Shown here in pieces: positions 51,767 through 60,309 of a DNA stretch of 64,000 bases. Below the pieces are notes generated by a model. That model saw only the letters and a program-made list of their open reading frames with translations, made no database searches and was not told the origin of the DNA. The stretch's first letter is position 1. Each line of letters starts with the position of its first letter. The stretch covers positions 1 to 64,000 of the forward strand of contig JAEUVO010000003.1 in assembly GCA_016786885.1 (NCBI GenBank), in the 5' to 3' direction. A program made the position numbers and the translations under genes. Source of the stretch: Chitinophagaceae bacterium (GTDB taxonomy: Bacteria > Bacteroidota > Bacteroidia > Chitinophagales > Chitinophagaceae).

Positions 51767-53347
51767 ATGAAACTAAATACCAGGTTTTTTAAATCGGACA
51801 TGTTATCAGGTATGGTGGTGTTTTTAGTAGCACTGCCTCTTTGTTTAGGTATAGCAGTAGCAAGCGGAGCTCCTCCGTTTGCAGGAATTATTACAGGAGT
51901 AATAGGAGGTATTGTGGTTGGGCTGTTGAGTAATTCAAATGTCAGTGTATCGGGCCCGGCTGCCGGCCTTATTGCTATTGTAGTAGCTGCTATTACGGAT
52001 TTGGGGTATGAGGTTTTTCTTGTTGCTGTTGTACTGGCTGGACTTATCCAGTTTGTACTTGGTATAATAAAGGCAGGCACTATCTCCAGTTACTTTCCAA
52101 CCAGCGTTATTGAGGGCATGCTGGTAGCAATTGGCATTATAATCATTAAAAAAGAAATCCCTCATGCTATTGGGTATGATAAAGAGCATGAGGGTGATTT
52201 TTTTTCCTATAAACTATTGAGTGAAGATGAAGGATTTTTTACAGAGATCGTACATTCTTTAAATTATGCCCATACAGGGGCTATCATTGTTACAATAATT
52301 TCATTGGCTATACTATTTGCCTTTAATAAGGTGCCTGCTTTAAAAAAGATTAAAGCAGTTCCGGGAGCACTCGTAGTAGTTGTAGTAGGAATAATTTTGA
52401 ACCAGGTATTTATTTCTATTGGATCATCTCTTGCTATTATAGGCCAGGAGCATTTGGTTACATTACCTATGGCTTCTTCCTTTAATGAATTTATCGGTCA
52501 ATTCAGCACTCCTGATTTATCAGCCTTTACTGATCCAAAAGTATGGGTGGTCGGAGTTACCATCGCAGTAGTGGCAAGTATTGAAACATTGCTTTGCCTT
52601 GAAGCTGGCGATAAGATGGATCCGTTGAGACGTTTTTCAAGCGCCAACACAGAATTAAGAGCACAGGGTATTGGGAATATGTTGTCAGGCCTGATAGGGG
52701 GGATACCAATGACATCGGTAATTGTGAGAACAACTGCCAATGTTAATGCAGGCGCTAAAACAAAACTGTCGGCAATTGCACATGGCATATTTCTGTTGCT
52801 GGCAGTATTGATAATTCCGGGGCTGTTAAATAAAATCCCGATGGCCTGCCTGGCAGCTATTTTGATAATGATCGGTTTGAAATTGGCCAGCCCGAGAGTA
52901 TTTAAACATATGTGGCATACAGGTAAGCACCAATTCATTCCTTTTATTGTTACAGTAATAGCAGTAGTAGTAACTGACCTGCTTAAGGGTGTGGGTATAG
53001 GGCTGGCTGTAAGCATATTCTTTATTCTCAGAGGTAATATGAAGTTTGCTTATTTCTTTAAGAAAGAAAAACATCACGAAGGTGAAACAATACATATTGA
53101 CCTGGCGCAGGAAGTTTCTTTTTTAAATAAAGCAGCGATCAAACAAACACTGGCACACTTGCCACCGAACAGTAAGGTGGTAATTGATGCAGCGAATACA
53201 GTGTATATAGATTATGATGTACTGGAGTTACTGCGGGACTTTTTAAACTTCGGTTCGAAGGATAAGAATATAGTTGTGCAGCTCCTGAATTTTAAACCGG
53301 CTTATAAAATGGAGGATGCAATTCGTGTGCATTCTGAAAAAGACTAA
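51767..53347 (+). CDS. SulP family anion transporter (probable bicarbonate transporter)
   Basis: The 526-residue transporter has the SulP opening SDMLSGMVVFLVALPLCLGIAVASGAPPFAGI, the substrate-site region SNVSVSGPAAGLIAIV, and the second repeat SIETLLCLEAGDKMDP ... RELRAQGIGNML-like block (NTELRAQGIGNMLSGLIGGIPMTSVIVRTTANVNAG). The C-terminal STAS part (about 435-526, VVIDAANTVYIDYDVLELLRDF) is short. In cyanobacteria the SulP member BicA is a Na+/bicarbonate symporter, and fusion or adjacency to carbonic anhydrase is a common hint of bicarbonate transport. Here the neighbours on both sides handle inorganic carbon and a Na+/H+ antiporter is close by. Confidence 0.88.
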   Translation: MKLNTRFFKSDMLSGMVVFLVALPLCLGIAVASGAPPFAGIITGVIGGIVVGLLSNSNVSVSGPAAGLIAIVVAAITDLGYEVFLVAVVLAGLIQFVLGIIKAGTISSYFPTSVIEGMLVAIGIIIIKKEIPHAIGYDKEHEGDFFSYKLLSEDEGFFTEIVHSLNYAHTGAIIVTIISLAILFAFNKVPALKKIKAVPGALVVVVVGIILNQVFISIGSSLAIIGQEHLVTLPMASSFNEFIGQFSTPDLSAFTDPKVWVVGVTIAVVASIETLLCLEAGDKMDPLRRFSSANTELRAQGIGNMLSGLIGGIPMTSVIVRTTANVNAGAKTKLSAIAHGIFLLLAVLIIPGLLNKIPMACLAAILIMIGLKLASPRVFKHMWHTGKHQFIPFIVTVIAVVVTDLLKGVGIGLAVSIFFILRGNMKFAYFFKKEKHHEGETIHIDLAQEVSFLNKAAIKQTLAHLPPNSKVVIDAANTVYIDYDVLELLRDFLNFGSKDKNIVVQLLNFKPAYKMEDAIRVHSEKD

Positions 53348-53355
53348 TGTAAGTC

Positions 53356-55956
53356 ATGAGAAAACAAACAGCAGCCATTCTGAAGCCAATGCCCGGATTA
53401 GCCGGTTATGCCGAAGCAGGTAATGATAAAATGCACGCCTCTTTCGATGAAAAAAAGTTGCTGCATGAATTAAAGCATTACCTCCCTTCACAGACGCCAA
53501 TCAAAGATTTTATCCATCATAATACGCTGCATGCCTACCAGCATATGAAATTTTATGATGGTATTTTCAAAGCCGGGAAAATTTTTGGTTTTCAGGTTAC
53601 ACTGGGGTTAGAGGATTATCGCAAGCTGCTTAAAACAAAACGAATTAAATCGCAAGTACTGGATAGGGTGATCATAGAAAGAAAGGGATACAATAAGCTG
53701 GGAGAATGGTGGACGAACATGCTGGATAAAAACTACGATACCCATAATGAGCCAAGAATTGGCAAGCTGAGAGATAATTGGAAGAATCATTATCATATCG
53801 ATATAGATAACCTTGTTCAACCTCTTTTATTCAGGGTACTTTGTAGTTATCTCGACCAGGGTATTTCTATCTGGAAGTTTCCTGTGCACCATGACGGTTT
53901 TCTGGCATCAATTAAGGAACTGGAGAAGAATAGTACCGTCAGTTTCTTTAAAACTAAAAGAGCAAGAAAAATTTTGTTGGAAGAGGAAAGTAGCATGATT
54001 CAGCTGCTGAGAATAGTAGTAGGGGATGAAAAATACTATGAACAGTACATCTTTGATCAGCAGTTCACCCACCAGGGATGGAGTGGAATGGTAGCAGCGG
54101 TAGAGGGTGCACCTCATACGTTGATGGATAGCAGGAAAATATCATTGAATGATCTGGTGGTATTTGAATTATTGCTGGAAATAGATGCGCTGGATTATCA
54201 ATTAGGAAAAGACTGGAAGCCTGTATCTGCTATAACAAAAACAGCCCCTGTTGATTTGTTTGAGGAGGTTAATTGTACAGAATTGCAGGAAGTACTTATT
54301 CTTTGGCAGAATGCCTTTGAATGGAGCTATTACGAAGAAGTACTTGCAGGCATTGCACAGCAAAAAGGCAAAACCATTGTTTCTCCGATCAAAAAAAATT
54401 TTCAGGCTATTTTTTGTATTGATGAAAGAGAGTGTTCGCTGAGAAGACATATTGAGTCTGTTGATCCAATGTGTGAGACATTAGGTTCTCCCGGCTTTTT
54501 TGGTGTTGAATTCTTTTTCCAGGCTAAGAACGGTCAGTTTTATGAAAAACTTTGTCCTGCACCGGTTACTCCTAAATATTTAATTAAAGAAACTGAGGTA
54601 AAGGAAAAAAGAAAGCATGAATTGCTGTACACCAATCAAACCCAAACATTATCTGGAGGGATTTTGAGTTCCTTTACACTGGGTTTCTATGCCGGACTAA
54701 GATTAATACAGAATCTTTTCAGCCCTAAGATGAGCCCGGCCATTTCTAATGCTTATGCACATATGCATAAGCATTCCACATTGACTATTGAGAACAAAAA
54801 TGTCAATGAAAAGGAGAAAGGACTGCAGGTGGGTTATACGATAGATGAGATGGCTGCCAGAGTGGAGAGTTTGTTAAGGGGAATAGGGCTGGTTGATAAT
54901 TTCGCCCCTGTTGTATACACTATTGCACATGGCAGCAGCAGCGCTAACAATCCCCATCACAGTGCACATGATTGCGGTGCTTGCAGCGGAAGGCCGGGTT
55001 CGGTCAATGCCAGGGTGTTTGCACATATGGCTAATCATTCTGCTGTAAGAAGCCTTTTAAAGGAGAAAGGGATTGATATTCCCGTCACCACACAATTCGT
55101 AGGAAGTATGCATGATACTGCTGCAGATATGATTGATTTTTATGATGAAGATCAGTTAACGTCTATAAATGCTGAGTATCATAAAAAGAACCTTATAGTT
55201 TTTGATAAAGCTCTTGATCTTAATGCCAAGGAACGGTCACGCCGGTTTGCATCAATCAATACAAAAAACAACTTAAAGAAAGTAAGAAATGATATTCTGA
55301 AAAGAAGTGTTTCCATGTTTGAACCGAGACCTGAACTGGGACATGGAACAAATAGTCTATGTATTATTGGCAGAAGAGAGGTTACAAAAAATTTGTTTCT
55401 GGACCGAAGGGCTTTCTTAAACTCATATGATTACCGGACAGATCCGGACGGGAAGTTATTAACCGGGGTGATGCGGCCTATCGGGCTTGTATGTGGCGGT
55501 ATAAATCTCGAGTATTATTTTTCAAGAGTAGATAATTATAAACTGGGTGCAGGTACCAAACTTCCGCACAATGTTATGGGGCTGATTGGTGTGGCAAACA
55601 GCAGTGATGGAGACCTTCGTCCTGGTCTTCCATTGCAAATGATTGAAGTACACGACCCGGTACGATTGCTCATTATAGTGGAGCATTTTCCGGAGATGGT
55701 GTTAAAGGCTATACAATCAGCGCCGGAAATATATGAATGGTACATCAATGAATGGGTGCATATTATAGCCTTGCAACCTGAAACTAAAGAATTCTTCTAT
55801 TTCAAAGAGGGGCAGTTCAGGCCATATAAGCCGGTTGTTCAGGAGATAGATACTGTGCAGGATGTAACCGGTTTGATAGAATCTGCAAAAGAAATGGATA
55901 CAAATTATATAGTAGATGCAACAAAAGAAAACTTACCTGTTTATTTAATCAATTAA
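53356..55956 (+). CDS. dabA: DabA, inorganic-carbon uptake subunit (DUF2309)
   Basis: The 866-residue cytosolic protein carries the predicted zinc site of DabA: C354 and D356 in FCIDERE, H525 in TIAHGSS and C540 in HDCGACSG. These positions are nearly identical to the residues described in Halothiobacillus DabA2. FIHHNTLHAYQH near the N-terminus is another DUF2309 landmark. DabA is a beta-carbonic-anhydrase-like subunit that, with DabB, hydrates CO2 in one direction using an ion gradient and so traps bicarbonate inside. It is the third gene of the operon, 8 bp after SulP and 7 bp before dabB. Confidence 0.93.
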   Translation: MRKQTAAILKPMPGLAGYAEAGNDKMHASFDEKKLLHELKHYLPSQTPIKDFIHHNTLHAYQHMKFYDGIFKAGKIFGFQVTLGLEDYRKLLKTKRIKSQVLDRVIIERKGYNKLGEWWTNMLDKNYDTHNEPRIGKLRDNWKNHYHIDIDNLVQPLLFRVLCSYLDQGISIWKFPVHHDGFLASIKELEKNSTVSFFKTKRARKILLEEESSMIQLLRIVVGDEKYYEQYIFDQQFTHQGWSGMVAAVEGAPHTLMDSRKISLNDLVVFELLLEIDALDYQLGKDWKPVSAITKTAPVDLFEEVNCTELQEVLILWQNAFEWSYYEEVLAGIAQQKGKTIVSPIKKNFQAIFCIDERECSLRRHIESVDPMCETLGSPGFFGVEFFFQAKNGQFYEKLCPAPVTPKYLIKETEVKEKRKHELLYTNQTQTLSGGILSSFTLGFYAGLRLIQNLFSPKMSPAISNAYAHMHKHSTLTIENKNVNEKEKGLQVGYTIDEMAARVESLLRGIGLVDNFAPVVYTIAHGSSSANNPHHSAHDCGACSGRPGSVNARVFAHMANHSAVRSLLKEKGIDIPVTTQFVGSMHDTAADMIDFYDEDQLTSINAEYHKKNLIVFDKALDLNAKERSRRFASINTKNNLKKVRNDILKRSVSMFEPRPELGHGTNSLCIIGRREVTKNLFLDRRAFLNSYDYRTDPDGKLLTGVMRPIGLVCGGINLEYYFSRVDNYKLGAGTKLPHNVMGLIGVANSSDGDLRPGLPLQMIEVHDPVRLLIIVEHFPEMVLKAIQSAPEIYEWYINEWVHIIALQPETKEFFYFKEGQFRPYKPVVQEIDTVQDVTGLIESAKEMDTNYIVDATKENLPVYLIN

Positions 55957-55963
55957 CCTGTAC

Positions 55964-57835
55964 ATGCCACAACTAATTCAGCTGTTTATCTTAATACCAC
56001 TTTTGGGCTTTCTCATCAGTGTATTGCTTCCCCGCAATAATGAGAAACTTATTTCACAAGTAGCGATCAGTTCTGTTGGCGTTCACCTGGGAGGTGTTGT
56101 ACTCTTCATCCTGTATTGGCTGATGAATGATCACCCGGTTATGGATATTAAGCATATTACTTTTTTTAAAACAGCCGATATTGAAATATTTATAGATTTT
56201 TATTTTGACAAAGTGACTGCAGTGTTTGCATTAATAGGCTCTGTGATTACATTGCTGGTAACTCTTTTCAGCAGGTATTACCTGCACCGGGATAATGGGT
56301 TTAAACGTTTTTTCAGCACCACTCTATTATTTTTTGTTGCTTACAATGTGGTGATCTTCTCTGGCAATTTTGAAACGCTGTTCATGGGTTGGGAAGTCCT
56401 GGGTATTTGTTCTTTTTTATTGATTGCTTTTTACCGGGACAGGTACTTGCCGGTGAAGAACGGGTTGAAGATTATTTCCATTTATCGCCTGGGTGATATA
56501 TGCCTGATCCTCACCATGTGGATGAGCCATCAGTTATGGCATGAAAATATTACCTTTTTTAAGCTTAATGATACAGCATCTGTCCAGGAGCATTTACTGG
56601 AGCATAACTGGTATGGGGTATTTATATGTGTGATGTTATTTTTTGCGGCTGCAACAAAATCGGCACAGCTCCCTTTTTCTTCCTGGTTGCCGAGAGCTAT
56701 GGAAGGGCCTACTACTTCCAGTGCTATTTTTTATGGCTCATTATCCGTTCACCTTGGTGTCTTTCTTTTATTACGTACCTATCCCTATTGGGAGAGTTTA
56801 TTGTTTGTAAAAGTGCTCATCATTGTAACCGGGTTGTTAACAAGCATTATTGCAGCAAGTATTGCAAGAGTACAGCCTACTGTCAAAACGCAGATTGCTT
56901 ATTCCTCCATCGCACAGATCGGGCTGATGTTTGTTGAAGTGGCATTGGGTCTTCATATTTTGGCATTGATTCATTTTGCCGGTAACGCTTTTTTAAGAAC
57001 GTATCAGCTCTTGGTTTCGCCATCTGTGCTAAGTTACCAGATACATGAAATGGTCTTTAACTATAAGCCAAAAGAACAAAAGCAAACAAATTCTTTTACA
57101 GGAAGATTAAAGAATTCATTGTATATCCTGTCGGTGAAAGAATGGAATCTTGATGGATTTATGTTTCATTTCTTGTGGAGTCCGTTTAAATGGATGGGTA
57201 ACAGGCTGGATTTTCTGACAGGCAGAACAGCCATTATTATTTTACTCACAGTTTTTTTAGCTGGCGTATATTTCGATTTATATCCGTCTGTCATACCCGC
57301 CGGTTTGTATGAATACTTACCAGTAATCTTTTCTTTTATCGGACTGTTGCTGATACTAAAGGCTTTTACTGAAAGAGAAAGTGCTATCAGGGCCTGGCTA
57401 TTTATTATAGCCTCCCAACTCTTTATTGCTCTTTCAATAACACTGTTTCATGAAGACTTCGGGCACAACTATATGCTGATATACCTGAGCGGCTCAGTTA
57501 TTACTTCTGCTATCGGATATATTTGCCTCAGAAGGATTAAACATGTTGAAAACAATATTGACCTTAATCGTTTTCATGGACATTGCTATGAACACCCGGT
57601 GCTGGGTTTTATCTTTCTGATTTCCTGCCTTGGCCTCATCGGGTTTCCTTTTACACCAACATTTATTGGCATCGACCTGTTGTTTAGCCACATTCACAAG
57701 CAAGAAATCCTACTGATCATTTTTATTGCACTAAGTTTTGTTTTCATGGAATTCGCCGTGTTGAGAATTTACGCCCGGATATTTCTGGGGCAGCATGTAA
57801 AGAATTATCATCCGGTAGCCTACAGAAGTTCTTAA
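55964..57835 (+). CDS. dabB: DabB, NuoL/MrpA-like ion-conducting subunit
   Basis: The 623-residue membrane protein of the proton-translocating antiporter family has YYLHRDNGFKRFFS, MGWEVLGICSFLLIAFYRDR (the GWE Glu), KSAQLPFSSWLPRAMEGPTTSSAIFYGS (lysine-bearing broken helix) and a Lys/His region near KTQIAYSSIAQIGLMFVEVALG. It is shorter than NuoL and lacks the long lateral helix, as DabB subunits do. It is paired directly with dabA and supplies the cation flow that drives CO2 hydration. Last gene of the operon; the dabA-dabB order is the reverse of what I recall for some chemolithotrophs. Confidence 0.92.
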   Translation: MPQLIQLFILIPLLGFLISVLLPRNNEKLISQVAISSVGVHLGGVVLFILYWLMNDHPVMDIKHITFFKTADIEIFIDFYFDKVTAVFALIGSVITLLVTLFSRYYLHRDNGFKRFFSTTLLFFVAYNVVIFSGNFETLFMGWEVLGICSFLLIAFYRDRYLPVKNGLKIISIYRLGDICLILTMWMSHQLWHENITFFKLNDTASVQEHLLEHNWYGVFICVMLFFAAATKSAQLPFSSWLPRAMEGPTTSSAIFYGSLSVHLGVFLLLRTYPYWESLLFVKVLIIVTGLLTSIIAASIARVQPTVKTQIAYSSIAQIGLMFVEVALGLHILALIHFAGNAFLRTYQLLVSPSVLSYQIHEMVFNYKPKEQKQTNSFTGRLKNSLYILSVKEWNLDGFMFHFLWSPFKWMGNRLDFLTGRTAIIILLTVFLAGVYFDLYPSVIPAGLYEYLPVIFSFIGLLLILKAFTERESAIRAWLFIIASQLFIALSITLFHEDFGHNYMLIYLSGSVITSAIGYICLRRIKHVENNIDLNRFHGHCYEHPVLGFIFLISCLGLIGFPFTPTFIGIDLLFSHIHKQEILLIIFIALSFVFMEFAVLRIYARIFLGQHVKNYHPVAYRSS

Positions 57836-57916
57836 TCTATTGATAGCTTTTTCTTTATTTTCAAGTTAATCCAATTGCAGTGTAAATGCCTAGTGGATAA
57901 TAAGACTAAAATATTA

Positions 57917-59821
57917 TCATACGAATGATTGAAACCGGATACCAATCTTTCTTGCTTTGATTTTTTCTTCAATTTCCAGCAATATTATAGGATCGTCAAT
58001 AGTAGATGGAGTAATGTAGTCAATGCCATCCACAATCTGCCTGATAGTCTTTCTTAAGATCTTGCCGCTACGGGTTTTAGGTAATCGTTTTACAATTACC
58101 GCATTTCTGAAATATGCAATTGCTCCAATTTTTTCCCGGATCAATCCTACCAGTTCATTTTCCAGTTGCATTTCTTCAATATCTCGACCATCTTTTAATA
58201 CCACCAATGCTACAGGTCGTTGTCCTCTTAGTTCATCAGCAATGCCCATCACTGCACATTCTGCCACTGCCGGATGGGCAGCTACCAGTTCTTCCATTTC
58301 TCCTGTGCTTAACCGGTGGCCACTGACATTGATCACATCATCCACCCTTCCCATGATATAGCAATAACCATCCTCGTCTATATATCCACCATCACCTGTT
58401 TGATAGTAACCAGGAAAATGCTGCAGGTATCCGGCTACAAAACGGTCATCATTGTTCCATAAAGTGGGAAGGCAACCGGGCGGCAATGGAAGTTTTGCAG
58501 CAATATATCCTTCTTTCCCTTTTTCCAGTTCTTCCCCTTCTTCGGATAAAATATGGATTTCATATCCGCAAACCGGCAACCCGGCGGCACCAGCTTTGGT
58601 TGGTAAAGCTTCTACACCCATCATAATACCCACCATGGGCCATCCTGTTTCCGTCTGCCACCAGTGATCAATGACCGGGATCTGCAACAGGTCTTTTATC
58701 CAGTAGTATGTAGGAGGATCACATCGTTCACCAGCCAGGAAAAGGTGTTGAAGCGAAGTGAGATCATATTTTCCCATCAGGGCTGCTTCATGGTCTTCTT
58801 TTTTTATAGCCCGGATCGCTGTAGGTGCGGTGAACATAACTTTTACTTTATGAGCATCGATTACTCTCCAGAAGGCACCTGCATCAGGAGTTCTTACCGG
58901 CTTGCCTTCGTAAAGAATAGTGGTACATCCCTGCAGTAGCGGGCCATAAACAATATAACTGTGCCCCACGACCCAGCCCACATCGCTGGCTGCCCAAAAG
59001 ACATCACCAGGTTCGGCATTATAGAAATGGTTCATGCTGAACTTTAAGGCAGTGGCATATCCGCCATGATCCCTGATTATTCCTTTTGGTTTTCCGGTTG
59101 TGCCGGAAGTGTATAGGATATATAAAGGTTCTGTTGACAGAACAGGTACATATGCTACTTCATCAGCTGTCAGCAACTGGTTAAAGTTGATTTCTCCAGG
59201 CCCATTGAGCACATCATATCCCTCTTCCCTTTCATAATAAATTCTGAACAATGGCTTATGTACAGATTCATCAATGGCTTTATCTACTAAAACTTTATAG
59301 GGTATTTTCTTCTCAAACTCGATACCATAGCTGGCAGAAATGATGGCTTTAGGATGTGCATCATCGATACGCATAGCTAATTCATGTGGGGCAAATCCCC
59401 CAAATACGACTGAATGAATAGCGCCAATCCTGGCACAGGCAAGCATAGCAATTACAGCTTGCGGAATCATTGGCATATAAATAACAACAGTATCTCCTTT
59501 GCCAATGCCCAATGTAACAAGACCACCAGCAAAACGGGCAACGAGACCTGATAAAGCAGTATAGGTGAATTTCTGAATGGTATTGGTAACTGGCGAATCA
59601 TAGATCAGTGCTATTTGATCTCCCCTTCCATTTTTTACCTGGTGATCTAGGCAGAGATAACTTATGTTGATCTCGCCATCGGCAAACCAACGATAAAAGC
59701 CTTTTTCAGTTTTGGAAAGAATGGTGACAGGTGCTTTATCCCAATGCAATTCGCCGGCCTGTTGTTGCCAGAAGATTTCTTTGTCGTCAATACTTTGCTG
59801 ATAAAAGGACCTGTAACTCAT
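57917..59821 (-). CDS. prpE: Propionyl-CoA synthetase (acetyl-CoA synthetase family)
   Basis: The 634-residue ANL-family enzyme has the P-loop-like LYTSGTTGKPKG, IPVIDHWWQTETG, YYQTGDGGYIDEDGYCYIMGRVDDVINVSGHRLSTGEME hinge, and the catalytic C-terminal Lys in TRSGKILRKTIRQI. The N-terminus (SYRSFYQQSIDDKEIFWQQQAGELHW) and the WNNDDRF..GYL block fit PrpE better than Acs. It activates propionate (and possibly acetate) with ATP and CoA. It is 100 bp downstream of the response regulator and sensor kinase genes on the same strand, so it may be their target. Confidence 0.87.
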   Translation of the reverse strand: MSYRSFYQQSIDDKEIFWQQQAGELHWDKAPVTILSKTEKGFYRWFADGEINISYLCLDHQVKNGRGDQIALIYDSPVTNTIQKFTYTALSGLVARFAGGLVTLGIGKGDTVVIYMPMIPQAVIAMLACARIGAIHSVVFGGFAPHELAMRIDDAHPKAIISASYGIEFEKKIPYKVLVDKAIDESVHKPLFRIYYEREEGYDVLNGPGEINFNQLLTADEVAYVPVLSTEPLYILYTSGTTGKPKGIIRDHGGYATALKFSMNHFYNAEPGDVFWAASDVGWVVGHSYIVYGPLLQGCTTILYEGKPVRTPDAGAFWRVIDAHKVKVMFTAPTAIRAIKKEDHEAALMGKYDLTSLQHLFLAGERCDPPTYYWIKDLLQIPVIDHWWQTETGWPMVGIMMGVEALPTKAGAAGLPVCGYEIHILSEEGEELEKGKEGYIAAKLPLPPGCLPTLWNNDDRFVAGYLQHFPGYYQTGDGGYIDEDGYCYIMGRVDDVINVSGHRLSTGEMEELVAAHPAVAECAVMGIADELRGQRPVALVVLKDGRDIEEMQLENELVGLIREKIGAIAYFRNAVIVKRLPKTRSGKILRKTIRQIVDGIDYITPSTIDDPIILLEIEEKIKARKIGIRFQSFV

Positions 59822-59921
59822 ATGGCATCATTTGCGTGCTGCTGAAAGTTACCACATTGAACATCGCTATACCCTGAAACTATACTTATTTAGCAAAAAA
59901 AATATCAGGGCATGTATTAAT

Positions 59922-60293
59922 TCAGGATAGCAATTCTTTGATCTGCCTCATCAGTTCCCTGGTGGAAAAAGGTTTGGTGACATATAAAGCAGCACCAAGA
60001 TCGTACCCTTTTTGTATATCAGCTTCTTTGCTTTTGGCGCTCATAAAAACCACTTTAGCTTCCTTTAACTTTTTTGTGCTTTTGATATGTTTGCAGATAG
60101 CATAGCCGTCCACGTCAGGCATCATGATGTCAAGGAGTACAAGATGGGGTATTTGTTTATCTACGATCTCGAGGGCTTCTGTGCCGTTACGGGCCACCAT
60201 AACTTCATAGCCGTTTTTTTTCATAAGGAATTCAAGTGACATCAGTATATATGGATCGTCATCTACTACCAGTATTTTCTGAAGATTGCTCAT
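59922..60293 (-). CDS. Single-domain response regulator
   Basis: From the ATG at 60293 the 123-residue product is a stand-alone receiver domain: acidic pocket VVDDDPYI, phospho-acceptor Asp in LVLLDIMMPDVDG, Thr/Ser in VVFMSAK and Lys in VTKPFS. There is no output domain, so it must act on a partner protein or pass phosphate on. The longer frame running into the kinase gene is rejected because its extra 42 residues are the shadow of the kinase C-terminus. It lies 16 bp downstream of the SSS-type kinase gene and is surely its partner. Confidence 0.9.
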   Translation of the reverse strand: MSNLQKILVVDDDPYILMSLEFLMKKNGYEVMVARNGTEALEIVDKQIPHLVLLDIMMPDVDGYAICKHIKSTKKLKEAKVVFMSAKSKEADIQKGYDLGAALYVTKPFSTRELMRQIKELLS

Positions 60294-60309
60294 TGATATC
60301 GAATAAGGG

